Shown here: positions 1 through 7,290 of the stretch, piece after piece
Layout of the letters: each line of letters opens with the position of its first letter
Position numbering within the stretch: position 1 is the first letter of the stretch
Source: an uncultured Eubacteriales bacterium
GTDB taxonomy: Bacteria > Bacillota > Clostridia > Peptostreptococcales > Anaerovoracaceae
NCBI GenBank assembly: GCA_902803185.1
Contig: CADCOV010000029.1
Coordinates: 1 to 13,156, forward strand
Reading direction: 5' to 3'
Length of the DNA: 13,156 nucleotides
The notes under the pieces: model-generated
What the model was told of the DNA's origin: nothing
The model's input: the letters and a program-made list of their open reading frames with translations, nothing else
The model's database searches: none
Made by a program: the position numbers and the translations under genes

Positions 1-81
1 GGGGACGTGTTCACTTTGATCGAGGGGGAGAGCCTCTACGGATCCTGCGATCTGGTGAGGAGAGCCCGCTACGTCAGATAA
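1..81 (+). CDS. C-terminal tail of an unidentified protein (partial)
   Basis: Frame 1 is open from the window edge to a TAA at 79-81, giving 26 residues that end in RRARYVR. The third positions are mostly G or C, as in the genes downstream, and the stretch contains the ACT-TTG-ATC codon run seen in other genes here, so I think it is a true gene end and not chance. The gene's start and most of its body lie outside the window. I do not recognise the family; the tail does not look like the end of phosphotransacetylase (pta), the usual partner of ackA. Confidence 0.5.
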   Translation, partial: GDVFTLIEGESLYGSCDLVRRARYVR

Positions 82-94
82 AACATCTACACCC

Positions 95-123
95 TTGATT
101 TTTCTACAGGTATGGTGTATCAT
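95..123 (+). promoter_or_regulatory. Probable promoter of ackA
   Basis: A -35-like TTGATT (95-100) and a -10-like TATCAT (118-123) are separated by 17 bases, in the AT-rich gap after the upstream stop at 81. The match is 4/6 and 5/6 to the sigma-A consensus. Transcription would begin near 130, about 50 bases before the ackA start. No cre-like catabolite box or terminator hairpin is obvious in this gap. Confidence 0.5.
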
Positions 124-179
124 TCTACTGTTTGAGAAAGTCAATCATTTCATTTTGATAAGAGAACCGGAGGAAGCAA

Positions 180-1376
180 ATGAAAGTATTAGTCATCAAC
201 TGCGGAAGTTCTTCTCTGAAGTACCAGGTGCTGGATATGACCAACGAGAGCCTGCTCTGCAAGGGCCTCGTCGAGAGGATCGGCATGGAGGGTTCCGTCA
301 TCAACCACACCAAGACCGGCTGCGAGAAGGTCGTCAACGTCGTTCCGATGAACGATCATAAGGACGCCATCGCCCAGGTCCTCGCCGCGATCCAGGATCC
401 GGAGAACGGCGTCGTCAGCGATATGTCCGAGATCGGTGCCGTCGGCCACAGAGTCGTCCACGCCGGCGAGATGTATTCCGACTCCGTCCTGATCACCGAG
501 TCCGTCATGGACGCGCTCGAGCAGTGCGTCGAGCTCGCGCCGCTGCACAACCCGCCGAACATCCTGGGTATCCGTGCCTGCCAGGCCCTCATGCCGGACA
601 CGCCGATGGTCGCTGTTTTCGACACCGCGTTCCATCAGACCATGCCGCCGCAGTCCTACCTGTACGCGCTTCCTTACGAGTACTATACCAAGTATAAGAT
701 CAGAAGATACGGCTTCCACGGAACTTCCCACAAGTATGTATCCCAGAGAGCGGCAGCGATGCTGAACGTCAACATCGAAGATCTTAAGCTGATCACCTGC
801 CACCTGGGCAACGGCGCTTCCGTCACCGCGATCAAGCACGGCAAGGTCATCGACACCTCCATGGGCTTCACCCCGCTCGAGGGCCTCGTCATGGGCACCA
901 GAAGCGGCGACATCGACCCGGCGATCGTGGACTACATCCGCGACAAGGAGAACCTGACTCCGGAACAGGTCAACAACGTCCTGAACAAGAAGTCCGGCGT
1001 CCTGGGCATCTCCGGCGTCTCCAGCGACTTCAGAGATCTGGAAGCCGCCGTCGAAGAGGGCAACGAGAGAGCCCAGCTGGCTCTGCGTGTCTTCGCCCAG
1101 AGAGTCCGCTTCTACATCGGCGCTTACATCGCTGAGATGAACGGCGTGGACGCCATCGTCTTCACCGCGGGCGTCGGCGAGAACGACATCGGCATGAGAG
1201 AGTTCATCTGCAATGACATGGGCAACCTGGGCATCAAGCTGGATCCGTTCAAGAACAAGGTCAGAGGTCAGGAGACCATCATCTCCGCTGACGATGCCAA
1301 GGTCAAGGTCCTGCTGATCCCGACCAACGAGGAGCTCATGATCGCAAGAGATACCTACAAGCTGGCGAGAAAATAG
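180..1376 (+). CDS. ackA: Acetate kinase
   Basis: This enzyme converts acetyl phosphate plus ADP to acetate plus ATP (reversible), the energy-yielding last step of acetate fermentation in the cytoplasm. The 398-residue length is normal for the family. The ASKHA-fold signatures are present: [12 protein letters not shown] at the N-terminus, [30 protein letters not shown], and the GTRSGDIDP loop. Catalytic and binding residues known from the Methanosarcina thermophila enzyme fall at the same numbers: Asn7, Arg91, Asp148, His180, Arg241 and Glu384. The ATG at 180 has GGAGG at 169-173, six bases upstream. pta, its common partner, is not next to it on the visible side. Arginine is mostly AGA, unlike polA or rimO, which fits a highly expressed gene. 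The rpmF promoter begins four bases after its stop, with no terminator between, so some transcripts may run on into rpmF. Confidence 0.98.
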   Translation: MKVLVINCGSSSLKYQVLDMTNESLLCKGLVERIGMEGSVINHTKTGCEKVVNVVPMNDHKDAIAQVLAAIQDPENGVVSDMSEIGAVGHRVVHAGEMYSDSVLITESVMDALEQCVELAPLHNPPNILGIRACQALMPDTPMVAVFDTAFHQTMPPQSYLYALPYEYYTKYKIRRYGFHGTSHKYVSQRAAAMLNVNIEDLKLITCHLGNGASVTAIKHGKVIDTSMGFTPLEGLVMGTRSGDIDPAIVDYIRDKENLTPEQVNNVLNKKSGVLGISGVSSDFRDLEAAVEEGNERAQLALRVFAQRVRFYIGAYIAEMNGVDAIVFTAGVGENDIGMREFICNDMGNLGIKLDPFKNKVRGQETIISADDAKVKVLLIPTNEELMIARDTYKLARK

Positions 1377-1379
1377 GTG

Positions 1380-1408
1380 TTGACATTTCCGCTTTCTGAA
1401 GGTATACT
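1380..1408 (+). promoter_or_regulatory. Strong sigma-A promoter of rpmF
   Basis: A perfect -35 box TTGACA (1380-1385), a 17-base spacer and a TATACT -10 box (1403-1408, 5/6) form the best promoter in the window. It starts four bases after the ackA stop. The start point would be near 1415, giving a leader of about 60 bases that contains the palindrome at 1429-1450. Confidence 0.85.
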
Positions 1409-1428
1409 TTAGAAGTTAACGCGCATTA

Positions 1429-1450
1429 TTATATATGGATTGATATATAA
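1429..1450 (+). promoter_or_regulatory. Palindrome in the rpmF leader
   Basis: Two perfect 8-base arms, TTATATAT (1429-1436) and ATATATAA (1443-1450), flank the 6-base centre GGATTG. It lies between the rpmF promoter and its ribosome-binding site. It could act as an operator in DNA or fold as a weak AU hairpin in the mRNA; the sequence alone does not decide. The right arm also contains TATAAT (1446-1451), but I see no good -35 box at the proper distance. Confidence 0.45.
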
Positions 1451-1477
1451 TAGACTTTTGAAAGAGGAGGTGTAGAA

Positions 1478-1657
1478 ATGGCAGTTCCAAAGAGGAAAAC
1501 ATCCAAGGCGAAGAGAAACTCCAGACAGTCTGCGAACATGAAGAAGTCTCTTCCGGGTATCTCGATCTGCCCGCAGTGCCATCAGCCTAAGCTTCCGCAC
1601 AGAGTTTGCCCGAATTGCAACTACTATGACGGCAAAGAGATCGTCGCGGCGGAATAA
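1478..1657 (+). CDS. rpmF: Large ribosomal subunit protein bL32
   Basis: This 59-residue protein is a structural part of the 50S subunit. It begins [18 protein letters not shown], the classic L32 start with a basic tail, and carries a zinc ribbon with two CxxC pairs, Cys31/Cys34 and Cys44/Cys47. It is therefore the zinc-binding (C+) form. The ATG has an ideal Shine-Dalgarno AGGAGGTG at 1465-1472. In many bacteria rpmF follows a DUF177 (yceD) gene and precedes plsX and fatty-acid genes. Here neither flank is present: ackA is upstream, and a terminator then asd are downstream. With its own strong promoter and terminator it looks like a single-gene unit. Confidence 0.97.
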   Translation: MAVPKRKTSKAKRNSRQSANMKKSLPGISICPQCHQPKLPHRVCPNCNYYDGKEIVAAE

Positions 1658-1688
1658 GGGTTCACAACAAGCAACAAAAGATCATTAC

Positions 1689-1717
1689 AAAAGAGCTGTT
1701 TTCGAACAGCTCTTTTT
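1689..1717 (+). terminator. Intrinsic terminator after rpmF
   Basis: A 12-base-pair stem (1689-1700 with 1705-1716) is closed by a stable TTCG tetraloop (1701-1704). The 3' arm ends in a run of five T (1713-1717). It lies 31 bases after the rpmF stop and separates rpmF from the asd promoter. Confidence 0.93.
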
Positions 1718-1738
1718 GTGTCCTGCGCCGTGAAAGGG

Positions 1739-1767
1739 TTGAAATTCTGCGTGATTAATAGTAAAAT
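1739..1767 (+). promoter_or_regulatory. Promoter of the asd-ftsK-rimO-polA-coaE operon
   Basis: TTGAAA (1739-1744, 5/6) and TAAAAT (1762-1767, 5/6) are 17 bases apart. An overlapping TATAAT at 1767-1772 is too far (22 bases) from this -35 box. Transcription should start near 1774, about 48 bases before the asd ATG. I see no other clear promoter before 12216, so this one may serve six genes. The leader is too short for a lysine riboswitch or T-box. Confidence 0.75.
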
Positions 1768-1821
1768 ATAATGAATTATTTTGTTCTTAAATCGCTATGC
1801 ATACATAGGAGGAACCTACAA

Positions 1822-2919
1822 ATGAGAACACTTGAGAAGAAACTGAAGGCAGGCATCCTGGGCGGCACCGGCATGGTAGGACAGCGTTTCATCACGCTGC
1901 TGGAGAACCATCCTTGGTTCGAGGTCACCACCATCGCCGCGAGCGGCAGGAGCGCCGGCAAGAGATATGAGGACTGCGTGGCGGGCCGCTGGAAGATGGC
2001 GACGCCGATCCCGGAGTCCGTGAAGGACATCATCGTCAAGGACGTCAAGGACGTGGAAGCGGTCGCCGCTGAGGTGGACTTCCTCTTCAGCGCCGTCGAC
2101 ATGACCAAGGAAGAGATCCGCGCCATCGAGGAGGAGTACGCGAAGACCGAGACCCCGGTGGTCTCCAACAACAGCGCCCACAGATGGACCCCGGACGTTC
2201 CGATGGTGATCCCGGAGATCAACATCGACCACTTCGACGTCATCGAAGCGCAGAAGAAGAGACTGGGCACCACCAGAGGCTTCATCGCCGTCAAGCCGAA
2301 CTGCTCCATCCAGGGCTACGTTCCGGCGCTGGCCGCCTGGAGAGAATACGAGCCGTACGAGGTCGTCGTCTGCACCTATCAGGCGATCTCCGGCGCCGGC
2401 AAGACCTTCAAGGACTGGCCGGAGATGGTGGAGAACATCATCCCGTACATCGGCGGCGAGGAGGAGAAGAGCGAGCTGGAGCCGCTCCGGATCTTCGGCC
2501 GCGTGGAGAACGGTGAGATCGTGAAGTCCGACGAGATGACCATCACCGCCCAGTGCGTCAGAGTGCCGGTCCTGGAGGGCCACACCGCGGCGACCTTCGT
2601 CAAGTTCCGCAAGAAGCCGGAGAGCAAGGAAGCTTTGATCGAGAAGCTCCGGGCCTTCAAGGGCTTCCCGCAGGAGGCGGATCTGCCGAGCGCCCCGAAG
2701 CCGTTCATCCAGTACCTGGAGGAGGACAACCGGCCGCAGGTCAAGGCGGATGTCTACTATGAGAACGGGTTCGGCGTCTCCATCGGCAGACTCAGAGAAG
2801 ACACCGTATACGATTATAAGTTCATCGGTCTGGCCCACAACACCGTCAGAGGCGCTGCGGGCGGCGCCGTGCTCTGCGCGGAGGCACTGACCGAGAAGGG
2901 ATTCATCACCGCGAAATAA
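1822..2919 (+). CDS. asd: Aspartate-semialdehyde dehydrogenase, archaeal/fungal type
   Basis: This enzyme reduces L-aspartyl-4-phosphate to aspartate semialdehyde with NADPH, the branch point to lysine/diaminopimelate, threonine and methionine. The protein has 365 residues. An N-terminal Rossmann motif GILGGTGMVGQRF is followed by HPWFEV, the nucleophile motif KPNCSIQ (Cys161), the SGAGKT loop and a probable catalytic His254 in EGHTAATFVKF. HPWFEV, GMVGQRF and KPNCSIQ resemble the Asd form of archaea and fungi more than the common E. coli or Bacillus form. The frame is open from an ATG at 1771, but that lies at the predicted promoter. The ATG at 1822 has AGGAGG at 1807-1812 and is the better start. 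No other aspartate-pathway gene is adjacent. The ftsK start is 45 bases downstream. Confidence 0.95.
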   Translation: MRTLEKKLKAGILGGTGMVGQRFITLLENHPWFEVTTIAASGRSAGKRYEDCVAGRWKMATPIPESVKDIIVKDVKDVEAVAAEVDFLFSAVDMTKEEIRAIEEEYAKTETPVVSNNSAHRWTPDVPMVIPEINIDHFDVIEAQKKRLGTTRGFIAVKPNCSIQGYVPALAAWREYEPYEVVVCTYQAISGAGKTFKDWPEMVENIIPYIGGEEEKSELEPLRIFGRVENGEIVKSDEMTITAQCVRVPVLEGHTAATFVKFRKKPESKEALIEKLRAFKGFPQEADLPSAPKPFIQYLEEDNRPQVKADVYYENGFGVSIGRLREDTVYDYKFIGLAHNTVRGAAGGAVLCAEALTEKGFITAK

Positions 2920-2964
2920 GGCCTGAGATCAGGGGCAGGCATTTCGGGAGCAAGGAGAGAAACA

Positions 2965-5955
2965 TTGGCAGCGAATAAGTCTACGAAGAATACGGGCACG
3001 AGCAGGAAGAAGGGCAGCACCAGAGGCGGCGCCGGATCTTCCTCTGCCAAAAAGGCGCCGGCCAGTCCGCAGACGACACGGGCCAAACGGGGCGTCATCG
3101 ACAACATCTGGGGCGTGATCTTCATCGCGGTGGGCGTCTTCCTGTTCGCGGCGGTCCAGTTCCACGCGGCGGGAGAATTCGGCAACCAGCTGGGGGACAT
3201 CCTGAAGGGCGTCTTCGGCCTCATCGGCGTCATCTTCCCGTTCTACCTGATCCTGTTCGGGTTCCTGCTCCTGGCGAACAAAACCGTCAGCATCTCGGGA
3301 TTCAGCGTCTTTTTGGGGGTCTTGATCCTCCTGATGCTCTGCCTCATCAACTCCGGCCGGTTCATCGACCCGGCGGAGTTCAACATCGACCTCAAGGGCT
3401 TCTACGAATCCGGCGTCAAGCTGGAGAGCGGCGGCTTCATCGGGATGCTCATCGGCATGCCGCTGGTGAAATACACCGGCAAGGTCGGCCTCTACGGCAT
3501 CGCCGTCGCCGTCATCTTCGTGTGCCTGCTCCTCATCATCAACACCCCGATCTCCCGCGGCATCCAGAACATCAAGGACCGCAGGGCGGCCAGGGCGGAC
3601 GAGGCGGAATACCAGCGCCGGCAGGAGCTGGAACGCTACCAGGAGGAGGCCAGACAGCGGGAGCTGGAGAAGGCCAGAGAGCTCAAGAACGCCCGCCAGA
3701 TCGCCAAGGAAAGGGCCAAGCAGGACAAGATCCTGCAGGAGCAGATGAAGGTGGAGGAGTCGCTTCTCAAGCCGGCGCCGACGCCTTCCTTCCTGAACGC
3801 GCCGAAGGAGGCTTCCGTGCGGAGCATGCCGCAGGAGCCTGCACCGGCACCGGCGCCGACCACGCCGACCATCAACGTCACCATCACCCAGGCGCCGGAT
3901 CCGAACCGGGACAAGCCGCGCAAGTTCGGCTTCACCTCTTTGTTCGGCGGTTCTTCGGAGCCTGAGGTCAAGGTCGTCACACCGGACGACACCCCGAAGC
4001 CGGACGAGAAGACCAAGAAGCTCATCGACCTCATGCAGGACGAGAGCCTGTTCGACGCCCGCAAGGCGGCGGGCCGCGACATCGAGAGGGTCTCCATCGA
4101 TGGAGGCAGCTTCGGCCTGGAGGAACAGAGAGTGGAAAAACTGGGCTACGGCCTGGGCGGCGGCCTCGAGGGAGAGGAAGCCCTTCCGCACTCCGACGCG
4201 CCGGGCACGGCCTTCGAGGACCCGTTCGACGTCACCGAGCGCCCTGCGAAGAAGCGGGTAGAGGTCTCGCCGTTCGAACCGGAACCGGGCATCGCGGCGC
4301 CGCCGCTGACGCCGCTCTCCGGCCTGAACAACCGCTCCGTGAACGAGGAGCTCTCCCTGACCTCGGAGACCACGAGGACCGCGGGGGAGACCCATGAGCC
4401 GGCGGACCCGGCCAGGGCGAACGCGGAGAAGATCTCCAACAAGGAGGCCAGGGAAGCGACCCTGAACAAGTCCGACTTCTCCAAGGTCAAGAAACTCAAG
4501 AAATACAAGAAACCGGGTTTCGATCTTCTGAACCGCCCGACCGGCAACGGCCACAGCGCGGAATCCGACAGGGAGCTGCAGCAGAGGGCCAGGCTCCTGG
4601 AGGAGACCCTCCAGAGCTTCGGCGTGGACGCCCGCGTCATGCGGGTGACCCAGGGACCGGCGGTGACCCGTTACGAGATCCAGCCGGCCGCCGGCGTCAA
4701 GGTCAGCAAGATCGTGGGCCTGTCCAACGACATCGCGCTGAACCTCAGGGCGAAGAGCCTCCGCATCGAGGCCCCGATCCCGGGCAAGGCCGCTGTCGGC
4801 ATCGAGATCCAGAACGATAAGGTGAACATGGTCACCTTCCGGGAGATCGTGGAGAGCCGGGAATTCAGAGAAGCCAAGTCGAAGATCTCCTTCGCCGTCG
4901 GCAGGGACATCGCCGGCAAGGCTATCGTGGCGGACCTCAAGGGCATGCCGCACCTCCTGATCGCAGGCTCCACCGGTTCCGGCAAGAGCGTCTGCATCAA
5001 CTCCATCATCACGAGCCTTCTGTACAAGGCGGATCCGGACGAGGTCAAGCTTGTCCTGATCGACCCGAAGGTCGTGGAGCTCAGCAATTACAACGGCATC
5101 CCGCACCTCCTGATCCCTGTGGTCACGGAGCCGACCAAGGCGGCGGCAGCCCTGAACTGGGCGGTCGCGGAGATGACAGACCGTTACAAGAAGTTCGCCG
5201 ATACCGCGGTCCGAGATCTGGCGAGCTACAACTCCCACATGATCGCCCAGGGAAAGCCGGACGAGGTGATGCCGCAGATCGTCATCATCATCGACGAGCT
5301 GGCCGACCTGATGATGGCGGCGCCGTCCCAGGTGGAGGAGTCCATCTGCCGGCTGGCCCAGCTGGCGAGAGCGGCGGGCATGCATTTGATCGTCGCGACC
5401 CAGCGGCCGTCCGTCGACATCATCACGGGCCTCATCAAAGCCAACATCCCGTCCCGCATCGCCTTCGCCGTCGCGTCCCAGTTCGACTCCAGGACCATCC
5501 TGGACATGGGCGGTGCGGAGAAGCTCGTGGGCAAGGGCGACATGCTCTTTAACCCGCTGGGACAGGGCACGCCGCTCAGGGTGCAGGGCTGCTTCCTCTC
5601 TGACGACGAGGTGCAGCGGGTCATCGACTTCGTCAAGAACCAGGTCGAGGATCCGGAATACGCGGACGACGTCCTGGAGACCATCGAGGGCGGCAGCGTC
5701 CAGAAGAGCGGCGGCGGCGCGGACGAGACCGACGAGCTGCTGCAGGACGCCATCGAATGCGTGGTGAACGCCGGCCAGGCCTCCACCTCCATGCTCCAGC
5801 GCCGGTTTAGGATCGGCTACAACCGGGCGGCCCGGATCGTAGACGAGATGGAAGCCAGGGGCATCGTGGGACCGCAGGACGGTTCCAGGGCCCGGCAGGT
5901 CCTCCTCACAGAGGAAGAATACGAACAGATGAAAGCAGGTTTGGATGAACAGTAA
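2965..5955 (+). CDS. ftsK: DNA translocase FtsK/SpoIIIE
   Basis: This is a membrane-anchored hexameric ATPase that pumps chromosomal DNA through the closing septum, and into the forespore in spore formers. The product is 996 residues, longer than the roughly 790 of Bacillus SpoIIIE. A basic Lys/Ser/Thr-rich start is followed by about four membrane segments (about 48-195), an Arg/Glu-rich likely coiled coil (about 205-260), and a Pro-rich low-complexity linker to about 530. Then comes the motor: Walker A GSTGSGKSV with Lys674, and Walker B VIIIDELADLMM with Asp777/Glu778. A C-terminal winged-helix gamma domain (about 925-990, QRRFRIGYNRAARIVDEME) reads orientation sequences. The start is TTG at 2965, with AAGGAG at 2952-2957, seven bases upstream; no suitable ATG is near. 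The 3' end overlaps rimO by 11 bases. FtsK versus SpoIIIE cannot be decided without knowing whether the organism sporulates. Confidence 0.96.
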   Translation: MAANKSTKNTGTSRKKGSTRGGAGSSSAKKAPASPQTTRAKRGVIDNIWGVIFIAVGVFLFAAVQFHAAGEFGNQLGDILKGVFGLIGVIFPFYLILFGFLLLANKTVSISGFSVFLGVLILLMLCLINSGRFIDPAEFNIDLKGFYESGVKLESGGFIGMLIGMPLVKYTGKVGLYGIAVAVIFVCLLLIINTPISRGIQNIKDRRAARADEAEYQRRQELERYQEEARQRELEKARELKNARQIAKERAKQDKILQEQMKVEESLLKPAPTPSFLNAPKEASVRSMPQEPAPAPAPTTPTINVTITQAPDPNRDKPRKFGFTSLFGGSSEPEVKVVTPDDTPKPDEKTKKLIDLMQDESLFDARKAAGRDIERVSIDGGSFGLEEQRVEKLGYGLGGGLEGEEALPHSDAPGTAFEDPFDVTERPAKKRVEVSPFEPEPGIAAPPLTPLSGLNNRSVNEELSLTSETTRTAGETHEPADPARANAEKISNKEAREATLNKSDFSKVKKLKKYKKPGFDLLNRPTGNGHSAESDRELQQRARLLEETLQSFGVDARVMRVTQGPAVTRYEIQPAAGVKVSKIVGLSNDIALNLRAKSLRIEAPIPGKAAVGIEIQNDKVNMVTFREIVESREFREAKSKISFAVGRDIAGKAIVADLKGMPHLLIAGSTGSGKSVCINSIITSLLYKADPDEVKLVLIDPKVVELSNYNGIPHLLIPVVTEPTKAAAALNWAVAEMTDRYKKFADTAVRDLASYNSHMIAQGKPDEVMPQIVIIIDELADLMMAAPSQVEESICRLAQLARAAGMHLIVATQRPSVDIITGLIKANIPSRIAFAVASQFDSRTILDMGGAEKLVGKGDMLFNPLGQGTPLRVQGCFLSDDEVQRVIDFVKNQVEDPEYADDVLETIEGGSVQKSGGGADETDELLQDAIECVVNAGQASTSMLQRRFRIGYNRAARIVDEMEARGIVGPQDGSRARQVLLTEEEYEQMKAGLDEQ

Positions 5956-7288
5956 GCGTGTTTATATCGATACACTTGGCTGTCCGAAGAATATCAATGA
6001 CAGTGAATATGCCGCCGGCGTTTTGGAAGACGGCGGCTTTGTCATCATAGACGACCCGGAGGAGGCGGATTACATCATCGTCAACACCTGCGGGTTCATC
6101 GAGGACGCCAAAAAGGAATCCATCGATCACATCTTCTCGATGCACGAGGCCAGGAAGGAGGGGGCGAAGCTCATCATCTCCGGCTGCCTGGCCCAGCGCT
6201 ACGCGGAGGACCTCTTCCGGGAGATCCCGGAGGCGGACGCCATCGTGGGGGTCAACGAGTACGGAAGGATCGATGAGATCCTGACGGGGATCACCGAGCG
6301 GGAGAGCCGGGAGATCTTCGCCGGCGGCTGCGGGGCGGAACAGCTCGAGCGGACCGTCCGCAGGTTCGCGGAGGACCCTTATACCGCCACCATCAAGATC
6401 GCCGAGGGCTGCAACAACCGCTGCAGCTACTGCGTGATCCCGCAGATCCGAGGCAACTACCGGAGCAAGGCGATGGAGGACGTCCTGGCGGAGGCGGAGG
6501 ACCTGGCGGCCGCGGGCTGCAAGGAGCTCATCCTGATCGCCCAGGACACCGCCTATTACGGCATGGACCTCTACCACAAAGCCATGCTGCCGGAGCTCCT
6601 CACGAAGCTCTGCCGGGTGGAGGGGATCCGCTGGATCCGCCTGATGTACTGCTACGACGACCGGATCACCGACGAGCTGATCCGGGTCATGGCCACGGAG
6701 GAGAAGATCTGCCACTACATCGACATCCCGCTGCAGCACGCCTCCGACCGGGTGCTCAAGGCCATGCGCCGGGCTTCCGACCGGGCGTCGATCCGGGAGG
6801 TCCTTGCGACGCTCAGGACCGCGATGCCGGACATCCACATCCGGACCACTTTGATCGTGGGCTTCCCGGGCGAGACGGAGGAGGATTACGAAGAGCTGGT
6901 CGACATGGTCGAGGAGGAGAAGTTCGCCCGCCTCGGCGTCTTCACCTATTCGAGGGAAGAGGGCACCGCAGCGGCGGAGATGCCGGACCAGATCGACGAG
7001 GAGGAGAAGGAGATCCGCCTGGACGGCATCATGCGCCGGCAGATGGAGATCTCCAGAGAGGCCAACCTGGCCATGATCGGCGGCTGTTATGAGGTCATGG
7101 TGGACGGCTTAGACGAGGACGGCGCCTACCTGGGCCGCACCCGCTACGACGCCCCGGACATCGACAACGCCGTGATCTTCACGTCGCCTCTGGCGCACAG
7201 CGCCGGCGACATCGTTACCGTCAAGGTGACCGACGCCTTCGATTACGACATCGTGGGCGAAGAGGTCCTGCCTGAGGGAGAGGCTTGA
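5945..7288 (+). CDS. rimO: Ribosomal protein S12 methylthiotransferase RimO
   Basis: RimO is a radical-SAM enzyme with two [4Fe-4S] clusters that adds a methylthio group to a conserved aspartate of ribosomal protein S12 in the cytoplasm. The 447-residue length is normal. The N-terminal UPF0004 domain carries the auxiliary-cluster cysteines Cys13 (DTLGCPKNINDSE), Cys49 (NTCGFIEDAK) and Cys81 (SGCLAQRY). The radical-SAM motif CxxxCxxC is Cys156-Cys160-Cys163. A TRAM domain ends the protein (about 375-440). DTLGCPKN-NDSE and the NTCGFI-DAK-ES pattern favour RimO over the related tRNA enzyme MiaB. The ATG at 5945 lies inside the ftsK end and has only a weak upstream purine run, so its translation is probably coupled to ftsK. 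The first 30 codons use more T- and A-ended codons than the rest. Confidence 0.95.
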   Translation: MNSKRVYIDTLGCPKNINDSEYAAGVLEDGGFVIIDDPEEADYIIVNTCGFIEDAKKESIDHIFSMHEARKEGAKLIISGCLAQRYAEDLFREIPEADAIVGVNEYGRIDEILTGITERESREIFAGGCGAEQLERTVRRFAEDPYTATIKIAEGCNNRCSYCVIPQIRGNYRSKAMEDVLAEAEDLAAAGCKELILIAQDTAYYGMDLYHKAMLPELLTKLCRVEGIRWIRLMYCYDDRITDELIRVMATEEKICHYIDIPLQHASDRVLKAMRRASDRASIREVLATLRTAMPDIHIRTTLIVGFPGETEEDYEELVDMVEEEKFARLGVFTYSREEGTAAAEMPDQIDEEEKEIRLDGIMRRQMEISREANLAMIGGCYEVMVDGLDEDGAYLGRTRYDAPDIDNAVIFTSPLAHSAGDIVTVKVTDAFDYDIVGEEVLPEGEA

Positions 7289-7290
7289 AC

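Noticed and set aside
1771..1821. Upstream ATG giving a 17-residue longer Asd
   Set aside because: That ATG sits at the predicted -10 region, has no ribosome-binding site, and the added residues are not part of the family. The ATG at 1822 has AGGAGG.
1658..1821. Possible riboswitch or T-box before asd
   Set aside because: After the rpmF terminator and the promoter boxes only about 48 bases of leader remain, too few, and no such conserved elements are seen.
2929..5385. An 818-codon open frame on the minus strand across ftsK
   Set aside because: It is a shadow of the high-GC codon pattern of ftsK. Its translation is Arg/Leu/Asp-rich with no family motif, and ftsK itself is certain.
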